A stretch of 64,000 bases of DNA from Cheiracanthium punctorium (Eukaryota; Arthropoda; Arachnida; Araneae; Cheiracanthiidae), in assembly GCA_038373885.1 (NCBI GenBank), contig JAWZYV010013155.1, forward strand, positions 62,001-126,000. The letters run 5' to 3'. Both the position numbers and the translations under genes were made by a program. Under the pieces are notes generated by a model that did not search any database, was not told the DNA's origin, and worked only from the letters and a program-made list of their open reading frames with translations. This document shows, piece by piece, positions 19,487 to 32,015 of this stretch. How positions within the stretch are numbered: the stretch's first letter is position 1; every line of letters begins with the position of its first letter.

Positions 19487-20184
19487 CAAGGTGTCCCCAA
19501 AAGGTGGTAACGAGCTTTGATTCTTTATCTATTGGTGATAAGTGGGCAGTGTAATTTGAAAAAAAATGTTCAAAATAAGATCGGAAAAAAGAATTCGTTT
19601 AAAAAAATTCCTCTCGTTAATTTTCTGAAAGATACACTTTTTAAATTCGTATAAGACCCCCGCACAAAACAATTATCAGTTAATAAAATGTGCCCCATGC
19701 ACTAATGTGACACACCACGTTTCAGAATTATACCTTACAAAGTGTCAGAGATATGAAGATAAATAAAACGCTGACTTAATCCACTTTTCAATGGCTCTCG
19801 AGGGTAAAAATCACGTCGAATGATCACATTTCAGGCGTTGTACAGAAATTGCGAAAGAAAATCTTTTTTTCCACTCAAGGAATAAACGTTTACTAGTAAA
19901 TCGTGTATAGTTTCATATCATCTTCCTTTAAAGATATCTCTACGACTTCACATGGTGAAAGGCTCAAATTTGGTGCATCAGCTCATTCGTGTATGGGGCC
20001 CATGTTACTAACTGCGAATGTTTCTGCACGGGGGGTCGAATAAAAAGTTTAACTCTTAGTAAATGAGCGGGAGGATTTTTTCTTAATTGAGTATTATTTC
20101 TGGTCTTATTTTGAATATTTTTTAAATTTACACTGCACACTTATCTCTAATAGAAAGCCTTTACCACCTTTTCGGGACACCCTG
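19487..20184. mobile_element. Foldback Tc1/mariner-type element, about 700 bp
   Basis: Flanked by TA. The left end CAAGGTGTCCCCAAAAGGTG is the imperfect complement of the right end CACCTTTTCGGGACACCCTG. The inverted match continues, with decay, through almost the whole element (left arm to about 19760, right arm from about 19890): for example GTGCCCCATGCACTAATG left against GGGCCCCATACACGAATGAG on the minus strand at the right. No transposase frame. Confidence 0.8.
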
Positions 20185-20186
20185 TA

Positions 20187-22207
20187 TCTATCTATATATG
20201 TGTATGTGTGTGTATATCAACACATTGTCATGCATAGTTTCTTTAACGCCTTCGGCACTGACGTCTTAATATTAGAACACATCTTTGCATTACTCTATAT
20301 TCTTCATTTTCAAAAATTTTAACACCAAAGCCTAGTTTAATACTAGTAATACATGCAAGAAAAGCAGAACGTTATCATTTTTGCTCTATAGATTGCAGAA
20401 AATCTCTCAGCAGAAAAGATAATGGACGTGTCAAGCCATTTGAAGCTAAAAGTTAAATGCATGAGAAGTGTGAAGTATTTTCATGTTTTCAAGCAATAAG
20501 GAATTGTTTGAAAAGGGTTCTTACAAAATCACTGTAATTTTTTTCTCATTTTGTTCCATTATATAACCCCGTGTCCTATTATTAGAACATTTTTAATTAG
20601 TTTGGTAATTGGCTGAATGTTTTAATATTTCATATTTAAGATACTTACATATAGTACAACATATCTAACCACTCATTGACTTTTTATCTAGTCTATTCAA
20701 AATTCAGAGCCGAAGGGGTTAGAATACATGTAAAAATATGTTACATATCGAGGTTTATCAATGTATTCTGAATTGTATATTCTGTACATAAAACTTATGT
20801 ACTGCATACGTAATTCAGAATTTTGGAAAAAGTGTTAAATTTACATGTTGAAAAATATTTTCCTCCCCCCCTTCTCAATCTTCTAACCAATACAGTTCTT
20901 TTAAAAGGAAATAAATTTTTCAACATATGAAGAGTGTGAGGAATAACTTCGTAGAATCGGCATTGCGGAAAGTTTTCAAAAAATGCCTTGAGCTAAAACT
21001 CCTGCTAAACCGCAACTTTTTAGTTTTAGGAGTTGTTCGGCAGACTAAAAAAAATGTATCTTTTTTTCTTATAAGAGGGAAGAATAAAAAAGGTAATTTT
21101 GAAACCTATGAAAGTTTTGAATGTGATTTATAAAAATCACACAGTTATTCGAGTTTACTTTTTATTTCATACCTGGAGCTACAAAATCATAAAATTTATT
21201 GTTATGCTGTTTTCTTTATTTATAATGTTTCTACTTCAAAACAATATTGTTGTTTCAGTTATAAATAGAATTTTAGATAAAAACAATATTACTTGTTCGA
21301 ACGATCTCGTCATATTTTCTTTGGACTTCATATTTTTTGCAATTAACTATGGAATATTTCTCTATCATTTTTTCATTCGTACAATTCAGTTGCCAGTTTT
21401 TTAATAATTTCATAATAATTAGATTTCAAGTAATTTAACTATTTACATTTGTGTTTTTCTTTGTTACATTTAATTTTTTTATGTTTTCGCCAGAAACTTT
21501 TTTTATGTTGTCCATACCAGGAACAGGTCGTGATTTTTTTAGCTGACGAATGAAATTTCAGCACACAGAGAGATTCTAGGCGAGTCTTCTCTTGAACAGA
21601 ATGAGGGTTTGCTGTCATCTCTACAACAGGAAAAGTGACCCAATCGGGGTCAGAGGAATCCTTGGCTGAAGTGACATAGTGTTGGCCAATCATGAGACCG
21701 ATGAACGTTTTTGATGCAGGCATTTTCACCTCACAACAATATACTTATAAGGTCCTTGAAGCTTGAATGGGGTTTCCTGGGATACTCAAAGAGAGGATTT
21801 TCATTTTACAGATGATAAAGCGATACCACACAGAGCCCATCTCATTGAAGTTTTTTTTTTCTTTTCAATCTCATAGGACATGTTTGGTAAGGTCTAGAAA
21901 GAGTCACTCCCTCCCAGGACTCTCCAGACATTAAAAGCCGTGTGTTAGGAAGAATGGGGTTTATTACAATTTTCAAAAGTATCAGGTATTTCTCACTATC
22001 TTCATTAGGAGTTTGGCTGTACCTTGTGAAACTTGTATAAGTTGTTGTGTATAGGATTTTATGAAATATATGCACAAAGTAACGAAAAATAAAATGGGCG
22101 CACATTTTGAGAATTACAAATGTCTTTCTTTTGCCAGTAAGATACCATTTCTTAGCTCAGACGCAAGTAAGAAATCAAATCTAAATGCAAAAAATAAAAA
22201 TGAGAAA
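20187..22207. other. AT-rich, no supported gene
   Basis: The block starts with a TATC/TG microsatellite. Open frames at 20927-21133 and 21099-21404 are lysine- and phenylalanine-rich products of AT-rich DNA. A 96-codon minus frame (21439-21729) is less AT-biased (contains KDSSDPDWVTFPVVEMTANP) and might be a remnant of something coding, but I do not recognise it. Confidence 0.35.
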
Positions 22208-22209
22208 TA

Positions 22210-23402
22210 CACTATCTACCAATAAGTATTTGGAAACCCATGAAAATGAGAATATATGCGGTCCAGATCAACTTCGCGCCTTCTGTACTTAAATGCCGAG
22301 TAGCAAACAGCATTGGCATTAGGTCATGTGGAAGATGCTCCAAAATTCAGAGCTGTCTAACTTCGCGAAAGGCGTAATTATCGGATATCATAGAAATGGC
22401 CATCCTTAAATGACATATCCAGTGAGTTAAACATTCTAAAATCGATAGTGTCTTTTGTGAATAAGAAGTGGAAGGTGAGTGGTGGTTGTCGGAATATGCA
22501 AACCCACGAAACTAAGAGATAGAGACAGATGAGCGCTGTCCAAAGAAATTCGGGAAAACCTCACCAAACCGATGGGCCACATACTCCAAGAATTCCAACA
22601 AGAATCCGAGACTGTTGTTTCGATAAATACCATCCACAAAGTAACACATCTACTTGATTTGTATGGTTGTGCTACCGCCTATAAGCCTTTGATTACAAAA
22701 TCCAAGAGCGCTGCTCGGTTGAGGTAAACCAAGGCACGTCGAAATTGGACTGTAGATTAGTGGAAACAGGTTCTCTGGAGTGATGAATTAAGGTTCATTC
22801 TCTACCAGTTGGATTGCAGAGTCTGGGCTTGGCGTATACCTGGAGAACGCCTTTTGCCAGAATGAATGGTGCCTACAGTAAAGTTTGGCGAACATGGAAT
22901 TATGGTTTGGGGTTGTTTCTCGCGGTATGGACTGGGGCCCTTGATCCCAATACATGGTAAGCTCAACGCTGAGTCCTACTCCACTATTCAAGACAACAAT
23001 GCGCTTCCTTCGCTGTGGCAATTTAACGGGTTGGATCATTGTCCCTTCCAGGAAGACGAAACCACTTGTCTTGTTGCGAGGTGGTATGATGGTGATAGGG
23101 CGAACCGACTAGACTTGCCTGCTCAGTGCAGACTTGAATCCTATAGAAAACCTTTGGAACAAGTTGGATCGCCAAATTAAGTGGTGCAGCAAACGTTCAA
23201 AATCGGGGAAAGAACTTGCATGTCTTCTCAAAGCCGAGTGGAAGAAAATACCACTGCCCATTATCCAAACACTTGTGGAATGCATGCCCAGAGGGTTAAG
23301 ATCATAATTGTCTCAGGTGGAGGCTCTACCATTTATTGAATATGAATAAATCGTGTTTATATCTTTTATTACAGGTGTCCAATTACTTATTGGTAGATAG
23401 TG
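22210..23402 (+). mobile_element. Tc1-like DNA transposon, full length, decayed
   Basis: 1193 bp flanked by TA (22208-22209, 23403-23404). Terminal inverted repeats of about 30 bp (CACTATCTACCAATAAGTA...) with three mismatches or so. Length, TA target and encoded transposase all fit Tc1. Confidence 0.93.
22326..23307 (+). pseudogene. Tc1 transposase pseudogene
   Basis: Head: FAKGVIIGYHRNGH, matching the first helix-turn-helix of Tc1 transposases. Middle: WKQVLWSDELRF, the segment with the first catalytic Asp (near 22772-22790). Then the best-kept frame at 22866-23180 has [34 protein letters not shown] and LDLPAQC. The usual N-P-I-E-x-x-W region is broken by a frameshift near 23135 ([12 protein letters not shown]). 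The second Asp motif (HDNAP-like) is replaced by EDETT. Tail: KAEWKKIPLPIIQTLVECMP. Several stops before 22800. Dead. Confidence 0.92.
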
Positions 23403-23404
23403 TA

Positions 23405-25555
23405 ACAGAGAGTTGCTGTTTCAAAGAAATAAAATTTCTTAAATATCAGAACGAATATAAAACTGAGAGGGAGAAAATATGATACATCAAGTTAATCATA
23501 ATACAAGGAAGTTAATAGTCTCATTTACGTTTTCAAGTTGATAGCACTCTAATATGAATAGTGTAATTAACCAAAATTTAACATTTAAATACTTTTAAAC
23601 ACACATGAAAACTAATGGTTTCATTTCTTATAAATACACCCCAGAGTCTAAAAAAAGAAATACATATCCCTTTAGCAATAAATTCTGATCTGTTTAGGGA
23701 CTTTTCGTGTTGATCACCCTGCCCTACAATAATCGCCAATAAACAAAATTTATTTGGCAATATGCTAGAATAAAACTTTGAGCTCACCCGAAAGTCGTAT
23801 TTATTTGAATTCTTTGGAACATACTTTCGTTTATTGCGTACTTTACGCAGCAAAGATAAAACTGAACGAAAGCCGCCATTTATGGTTTTACACGAGTAAA
23901 ATTTTATTGGATGTAGAAACGCAATTTGTTAGTTCTACAGTGTAAATATAGGAATAACAATTTTTTTTTTTAGAAAAAAGGATACAACCTTAAATTTATT
24001 TAAACCAAATCCTCCAGACGCTGTTTGATAAAGTAAAAAACAAATAATGCATTTACTTATATTACTTTTAGAGTTTTAAATCGATTATGGCTCTGTATTC
24101 TTATTCGCATTCAAAATATTTATAAAAACACTTAAACTTTTTCATTATATTATCGATTGTCTTTTGGAATTAAATTTTTTTAACATTCTGCTCGTCACAC
24201 CAGTCGCACGATAAACCCATGGAAATTGAACCATTAACTGTTTAGTTAAAATAGAACTTCAGTCATTATTAAAAAAAATGGAACCCGAAAATAGTTTTTA
24301 ACCTTTATTTATTTAAAAACTATCTTTAAACAAATACATAAGATTTAGCGTTCTGATATCAGACCGAATATCAATCTGATAGTGGTGTAAAGGTAAAGTA
24401 TTAGAAAACTGCAAATGTAAGCATAACTTTCCTTAGGTGAAAACAATCATTTGGCAGTCAAAACAAACGCGAAGTTCAGAGATAGTATAATTTTAGTGCT
24501 ATTAAGTTCAAGGAAGCAGGCATTGATTGGACAGTATTGAAGTTGTTACATCGCATCAAAAATTAATGAGAACAGCGCAAACAAAATAAAGGCTGTTGAA
24601 AGGGAAACAAAAACACGATACGATTTGCAACAAATAGCGAAAATTCCGTTTTAATAACCATTACATCTCTCTGAGAAATAGTATTATTTGATTTTTAGAA
24701 AAGGCTATGTCACGGACAAAAAGAAAATATTTTTTAGACCACCCTACATATTTTTGGCCAGATATTATCAACTTAAAAGCAATTCTGCTAGTTAGTATCA
24801 ACATATATTGTACATTATTTTAATACTAGCGTAAATAGATGCTAGAGGAAACTGTGAATGAATTTTGTGCAAGATTAATATTTTAAATTTATCCTCTCAC
24901 AAATATATTTAATCAAATCCTTGTTAAAAATTCCTCGATAGAACAAATTTAAAGTTCTGAGTACTTTTGAAGGCACATTTTCTCCGAAATGTAAACATAA
25001 TGAAAATTCCAAACGACCAGTACATCCTTGCTGCCTATCAAAATCTTACTTATTTGCTTACTTTGATAATGTTTTCATGCCTGCACAGAATTTTAATTAT
25101 TTCCATTCTGGAACGTGGAGCTAAGTAGCGTATATACACTACACTACATGATATATATTTAAATGTTTGATTCCTGACATTTCATTTCCTTCCGTGAAAT
25201 TAACTTTCGGTCTTTTCATCTCCTCAAATCCTTTGAATCTAATTAGACCCCGGAATGAGTGGAAACTTATGGCTGAGAATAGCATCAAGGTGGCATGCTG
25301 TCAGGATTTAACTCCCGCGAAGCAACTTAAAGCTGGCATGCCAAGAGGTTAAATAAAGCATTTTGCTTTGCTTTCAACGTTACTAACAATGCGGATTAAT
25401 TAGTACAAATATACTAAGCATTAGACCACGTACGGCTTCCAGTAACGTAGATGGAAAGTGCATTTTTTTAATATAATTTCTGTTATATATTACTTTTGCT
25501 GAATGAAATGCAAGCATAAAAGGTGCCGTTTAAAGGGTTTTAATTTATATGTCAT
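23405..25555. other. AT-rich sequence, no gene seen
   Basis: Two short frames (23578-23853 minus; 25167-25352 plus) have no recognisable motif. Nothing else assigned. Confidence 0.5.
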
Positions 25556-25770
25556 TTAACCCTTTAACACGCAGTGTTCCCGCTCTGAAAACACCAAATT
25601 CTGACGTGTTGACTGTTGCCAGTCGGGAAGAATAGATTTGATTTGTATAAAAATAGTTGCGGGTGACATAGCTCCACGAGAATCCTTTACTTTTTAGCAC
25701 GTCATTTCCCGTAAAAAAACGTCACGATTATTGTTAACAGTAACAATAATGAATAACAGCACTAATAAAA
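25556..25770. mobile_element. TTAA-flanked piggyBac-like MITE, copy 3 (truncated)
   Basis: TTAACCCTTTAACACGCAGTG at the left, then about 180 bp closely matching 16329-16515 in the same orientation. The match ends around GTCACGATTATTGTTAACAG, and the right half and right end are missing. Confidence 0.85.
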
Positions 25771-27336
25771 CAGCAACGTTTTTGTAAGATCGTATGCGTA
25801 AGCACTTTTAAATACAATAGAGAAAAAAATCTCATCCCAACTGTTCCAAATTTCTGATGATAAGTTTTAGTCTCTTAGTATCAACTGCGTTCATGTTTCG
25901 TTATTCAAACTAATGTATACCAATTCAATTTTTATAAAGAAGTGAGTATTTAGTCCTTAGAAGAAAATTGTAAAATGTTCATATCTGAATTCAATAAAAG
26001 TGCAATCTATGGAATTAAATCAAACAACTCCGCAGGCCAAATAAAAAAAATAAAATAAAATATAGTACAATTTAGCTTTTCTAATTAGTTTTATTTAAAC
26101 AAAAGACGAAATTTATTATTTTCGAAACATTTTATTGCGATATTTAGTATGCGAAAAACAATGATGCACAAAATCCTTTTTTTTCTTTTACTCTTACCCA
26201 GCAACTGTGTAGCCAAATTTTTAGTCTTTTCTTTTTCATCAAATTCATTACAAGGGCGACTCGTGCTGAGAAATATGCTATCATACGAATTTAATAGATT
26301 TCTCATTTTTATATATTCTTGATGTAAAATCTTAATACCTAAAACATTTTAGGGAAAGAGATTTTAAGCATGTAATAAAGTTAGTTTAGGAATGTAAGAG
26401 TAAAAATTTCCTACCCAACGAAAGCTGTAGCTGAAACAGAGGTATGCTTTTCCATATTGCACGAATAAAAAACGGCCAAACAATTTTTCATTACCCTCGT
26501 AATCTATCATCATATCAATCTTAAATTTAAAAAGATCAATTTTTAATTTTGCTTATCTTGTCGAAAAATCTCTGTACCAAAAGACAAAAATAAAATCTTT
26601 GTATTATTTAAATAACATAAACAATCAAATCATCATTGTCGTATCAGTTATAAGAACTTATGTTTAGAGGACGAAAAAAATAATAAATCGATACATTGTT
26701 GAATATTTTATTAACTTTCAACAATAGTTTCTGAGAATAACCCATGCGTCTGTTACGTGAACAATGTTCGAGACACGATTGTTAAGTTGTTACAGATAAC
26801 AATATCATTTGATATTGTAACACAATTATGCTAAGTAAATTTTTATATATGTTAATAAAAACGATTTAAGACTTAATTTAAGTATTAATTAAGTTTTAAT
26901 TAAAATGCTAATTAAACTTTATTTAAAACTTTTTCATTTACAAAATTGTATTTTTTTAAAACTTTCAGAACCTAATTTTTCGTCAGTCTCTCAAACACGC
27001 AAATACAGCTTGCAGTGTTTGAAAGACGGGCGTCAATGTCTGCAGTAAACCTTGAAGCGGAAAACAAGAATACTTTTGACTTATTGATGATACAAGTACT
27101 GAAAATTCGCCAACTGAAAATAAGACTCCAAGCAATGGCCATAGAAAATTCTGAAATGGGAAATCATAGATATATTACAAAGTGATCATTATTCGAGCTA
27201 TGAAAACTGCCCAACTACCTCACGTGCTACTCACACAGGAAATGGCAGAAGAAAAGTCTGATGTAGAAAACAGGAATGATGAATTTGATGAAAATCATCA
27301 TGTATTAACTGAAAAGAAGAAGAGCTTGTAGGAAAA
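25771..27336. other. AT-rich sequence, no gene seen
   Basis: No gene. 26790-26820 holds an imperfect CAATATCA/TGATATTG hairpin. 27001-27045 has a GTCTCTCAAACAC/GTGTTTGAAAGAC inverted repeat close to the LINE. 27050-27330 may be the LINE's worn 5' part. Confidence 0.4.
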
Positions 27337-29450
27337 TTTACCAGAATGTTCGTGGTTTGCGTACTAAAACTAATTATTTTTTCTGTACAGTTGTTTCTGA
27401 AAACTATGATATTATTTGTTTAACAACTGAAACTTGGCTATATAGTGGACATTGATTCTTCGGACTTATTTGATGATAGATGTGATATTTTTAGGAAAGA
27501 TCGTGATTTTTCAACTAGTTCTTTTAAAAGGGCTGGGGGTATTGCTGTTGCTGTTAAAAAATGTTTTTCTGCTGTTCAGATTGATATTCTCCATTTTAAC
27601 CTGTCGTGTCTTTGGATCTCCATTAATGTGAACTTTCGGATTAAAATGCTTTTATGTATTACTTATTTCCAACCTTGTTCTAGTTGTGAAACTTTGTAAA
27701 GTTTAAGTAAAGTTTTTTAACGTTTTAACGAAGTTCACTACGTGTGATAATATTTTTATTTGTAGCGATTTTAACTTATCAGTGATGGCAGAATGTCTTA
27801 ATGTTAATTATTTGGATCCTACTTTAAGTGAACTATTATTTTTTGCAACTCTATAATTTAAACCAATTTAATACGGTACTTAACTGTCACGACAAATATT
27901 TAGATTTAATTTTGGATAATATTAATCTTTGTAATATTTTCGTTGAACACAGTGATAGTCTTTTGGTTTGGAAGATAATTATCATCCTGCATTGTCTATT
28001 GTTATTAAGTTTATAACTCGTGCTGGATTTTAAAAAAGCTGATTTTTTAACTACGTGGCATTTACATTCTGATACTGACTCGAATATTTTGAATGCTTTT
28101 AAAGATGTTGATGAAGCTGTGCATTACTTTTATGAGTATCTTTATGATGCTTGAAACCATACGATTCCTGTAAAATCTTCAAGAAAAAATTCCCCTTTTG
28201 GTATTCCACTAAAACTATTAAATTAATAAAATGTAAAAGTAAATTTCTTAGGCTTGCTTTAAATAGTGGGGATCCTATAATTTTCCTATAATTTTCCTAT
28301 AATTTTCGACGAATTGAAGTATTTTAGATCTAAATTAAAGATGATTATTATTAAGGATTATGCTTCTTATTTGCAGAATACGGAAAATAAACAGATCTCT
28401 GACCCTAAAAAGTTCTGGTCTTATTTTAATAAAAGCAAATCTTTGCTATTATAACGTCTGCTTTGATGACAATAGTGATATCGCTAATGTTTTTGCCAAC
28501 TACTTGAACTCTGTGTACAAATCTAGTTCGTATTATGACAGAAATTCGCCCTTCATTGGTAGCTCCTTGTATGATTACATTAAAATTGATCATATTACTT
28601 ATGAAGATGTTCTTTTGGCATTTAAGTGGTTGAAGTCTTCCTCATCTGTTGGTGCTGACAATGTACCTTCCTTTATTGTTAAAGGTTGTGCTTATGAGTT
28701 GATTTATCTTCTTCTTATTTTATTTAATCTTTCTTTAAAAACATATCTTCCGAATGTTTGGAAGTATACTAAAATTATTCCAGTCTTTGAAAAGGGTGAT
28801 ATAAATGATTGCAAAAATTATCGACCTATTGCCATTTTAAGTCCTTTTTCTAACATATTTGAAAGTTTTTCAGCAAGTTAAAATTTTAATTTCCTCATTT
28901 CAACATGGTTTTATTCCTAAACGGTCTACGCTTACAAATTTATTTAGTTTAAATAGCAATATTATTTCTTCTTTTGAAAATGGATATCAACTTGATGTCA
29001 TTTATACCGATTTTTCCAAAGCCTTTGACTCTGATGACTTTGGTATTATTCTTAAGAAATTGGCATGGGTTTTCACATTAATCTTACTGATTGGATTTTT
29101 TCTTACTTAAGTAATAGAAAGCTTGGTGTGTATTTTAATGGTGCTGTTTCTGAGAAATTTATCAGTACTTATGATGTTCCCCAAGTCTCTAATTTAGGAC
29201 CTTTACTTTTTATTTTTTTTATTAATGATTTGTGTTCCATTTTTAATTTTTCTAAGTATCTTTTGTTTGATGATGATCTGAAATTATTTAAAGAGACACG
29301 GTCTGTTAATAATGCTTGTGCTTTATTATCTGTTAATAGGCCTGATCTTAATAGTTTATATCAGTGGTGCGTTGACAACAAATTATTCCTTAATATTACG
29401 AAATGCAGTATTCTTAGTTATTCCCGTAAAGCTCAAACTTAAAGTTATTC
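27337..29450 (+). pseudogene. LINE ORF2 remnant: endonuclease and reverse transcriptase
   Basis: Endonuclease: YQNVRGLRTKTNYFF and DIICLTTETWL (27337-27435), FRKDRD and RAGGIAVAVKK (27490-27560), CSDFNLS (27760-27780). Linker: KKFWSYFNKSKSLL (28405-28450). Reverse transcriptase: WKYTKIIPVFEKGDINDCKN and YRPIAILSPFSNIFE (28760-28865), HGFIPKRSTLTNL (28901-28940), YTDFSKAFDS (29000-29032), GFHINLTDWIFSYLSNRKLG (29065-29125), DVPQVSNLGPLLF (29173-29210). The catalytic box reads FDDDLKLF near 29270 instead of the usual F/Y-A-D-D form, and PQG is PQV. Stops and at least five frameshifts. No intact first ORF seen. Confidence 0.9.
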
Positions 29451-30035
29451 GTATCATATTAATAATCTTCCTTTATTTCGTTCTGATTCTGTAACTGTTT
29501 TGGGTATTGCTTTTGACGGAAAACTTGACTTTTCACTCCATATCAATAGCATCATTTCTAAAGCTTATAAAAACCTTGTTTTCTTAAGCGTAAAACTAAA
29601 GACTTTTCTAACGTTCGTGCATTAGAAGTTTAATACTTCAGTTTGATTCGCGTTTTCGTCGTGATCTATTTTGTCTATTAATTTTTTTATAAAGTTTTCA
29701 ATAATATGGTAGAGTGTAGTGATATTCTTCACAGTATTTGTTTAAATGTGCCGAGGTCTCTTCGTAAAAGTCCTTATTTGTGAAACCAATTATAAAATAT
29801 AATTACATTTATTTTTCGTTATATAAATTTCATAAAATTTTTAATAAGTTTTCTTTGAACGTGGATATTTTTAAAATGACTTTTAATGTTTTTAAAGTTA
29901 AATGTTTTGAACTTTTATAATCATAATATGGTATTTATTTTATCTCTGTATTTTATTTTGTAATTTGTCCTTTTATGCTCTTTTTCTTATGCAACATTGT
30001 AAATGGATTTTGTCTATAGTGTCCCTTTCTTTTTA

Positions 30036-30056
30036 TAAATAAATAAATAAATAAAA
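30036..30056. repeat. (TAAA)n LINE tail
   Basis: Five or so ATAA units closing the LINE remnant. Confidence 0.85.
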
Positions 30057-30058
30057 TT

Positions 30059-31978
30059 TAGAAAGTTATTCAGAAAAAAGGTTCAATAGTAGTATAATTA
30101 GTAAGCTAGCAAAGAACATCACACATGAATATAACACTATAAAGACCATTTCGGGTGGTATGAAGGAGCCACACTTCTTCAATTGTAATTAATGCCTCCT
30201 TTCACAAAGGAAAAAAGTGAGATAATAAACATTTGTTTTATACCTGCTTATGTGTACTATTTTCAAAGTTCTTTTAACCATTTAACCCTATTTTTTTTCA
30301 TGTGTTCTTACTATTAGTGGCACTAAGTATTAAATGAAGGGGAATGAACATACAAGTTTCATATTATATGTTTATGACGAATAATAGATTTTCAGTGTGC
30401 GTCCTTTAAATAAAAATCATGTATACAACAGCTTTAGAAATATTCAGTCAAAATGATAGCTGTATAAAAGACAAAAGCAATAAATTGAAGTTACTTCGTG
30501 AACCCATTCTGCTGAAATTTTGCGATATTCAGTTATTTTTTTAGGAGGCATTACTATAAAAAATTATCAAATTCTCATTTTACTGTTTTATGAAAATTCA
30601 TTCATTTATTTATTTTTATTATTATTGAAATCCAGTTGTTTCCTTGTGGTATAAAGAAAGTGATAAAGTGATAAACTGAAACAATTAAAACTTTGTAAAG
30701 TAATACAAATAAAAGTTATAAATAAATCTGGATTATGTGGACTGTTTTGGACTTCTGCTGATGAAGGGCGAAAGTTTTTCGACCGAAACGCGCGTACAAA
30801 TTGATAAGTATCTTTTATGCATATTATTTTACAAAGTTTTAATTATTGAATCTTTTCAACAGTTACTTTTGAGGGTTTTTTGTAGAGTTGTGCAACAAAC
30901 TCCTTTTTTAAGGTAAACACTTTTATTTAAAATTTTGTAGACATGAGTCCAAAGGTAAAATATTACAGTGATACTGTCAAATGTATTTATTCTTATCAAA
31001 ATAGTATCAGAATTGTGTCAGTAAAATACTCTATTTAAAATTTCACTACATGTATAGTATGTAAAAACTACTGAATAAAACTTTTGGAATAATCGGTAGT
31101 CATTTTATTGGGGACTACAATCAAGAACTGTACCAAATTGATATTTCACAATTTTAGAAAAATAATAGATTTTATTCTTATTGAAATCCAGCTGTTTACT
31201 TAAAGTGGAAATAAAGAAAGAAAATGATAATTTATACATAAAAAAAAGTTATTATAAACCGTTTTATTTATTTATTTTTAATGAACTCAAAAATTAAATC
31301 TTGCAGTCACCCTGCCAGGTTTTAGTTACTCTACCCAAAATCCTATCATGACTGAGTCATGCAAGATACTCGAACTATACTTTAAAATCATTACGTGTAT
31401 ATTTAGTTTAAAACTCTGCTGAACAAAATTTTCAACACCTATGTCCCATGAATTTACAACTGAATGCACATGCACGTAGGTCTTGAAGCAGATTTGTCTT
31501 GCTTTTTTCACAGAATTACTAGTTAAAGTACTACCCCGATTTAATATAGAAATACTTAACCGGAATCCAATAATAAATTCTCATATTTCAAGTCGCTGTA
31601 CTTCTCTGTACACCACTTCATAGCTTTCTAGCATGACTCTTATTTATTTCTTCATACTCTAAGAACATGCTAGAACTATTGGGAGAAATGTCGATACTGG
31701 TAACGATTTTAAAAGTTAATGCCACTCGTTGACATGAACGTAACCACACTTGACTTAAGTTTCTGTACAATACTGTAATCTATCGGATATTGAGAGAATA
31801 AACAATAGGATAAACGTTCTCTTAACAGCTAATGATGTATGACTTTCCGTGAGCTGGTTAAGTTTTCTTAATGAATAGTAATTTTATTGAATGAACTGAA
31901 TCTTTCAAAAGATGCACTCAATTTATGTCATTTTAATTTATATTCTTACTATCAATAATCAGTGATACTGGTGAAAAT
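30059..31978. other. AT-rich, no gene; contains a 50-bp direct repeat pair
   Basis: The segment ATTGAAATCCAGTTGTTT... at 30624-30670 recurs, diverged, at 31179-31230 (ATTGAAATCCAGCTGTTT...), about 555 bp apart, with a hammerhead-like motif between. This could be what is left of a Penelope-type element, but I see no reverse transcriptase. Confidence 0.35.
30758..30789 (+). ncRNA. Hammerhead-ribozyme-like core (possible)
   Basis: CTGATGA (30758-30764) is followed by a possible stem II (GG-CGAAA, loop GTT, TTTCG-A-CC, with one bulged A) and then GAAAC (30785-30789) and GCGCGTAC, which allows a one- or two-pair helix III and a GTA cleavage triplet. Such minimal hammerheads are known in Penelope-like elements. 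However, helix I cannot be formed from the bases directly upstream and downstream, so this copy would not be expected to cut itself as it stands. Confidence 0.3.
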
Positions 31979-31980
31979 TC

Positions 31981-32014
<34 letters not shown>

Positions 32015-32015
32015 T
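31979..32015. repeat. (ATT)n microsatellite
   Basis: About 12 TTA units. Confidence 0.95.

Larger units (their letters stand above)
27337..30058 (+). mobile_element. Non-LTR retrotransposon (LINE), Jockey/CR1 group, decayed
   Basis: Plus-strand remnant with an apurinic endonuclease, then reverse transcriptase, then an A-rich tandem tail (TAAA repeats, 30035-30056). The boundaries at the left are uncertain. Domain order and motifs place it in the endonuclease-bearing Jockey/CR1 branch rather than R2-type elements. Confidence 0.88.
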
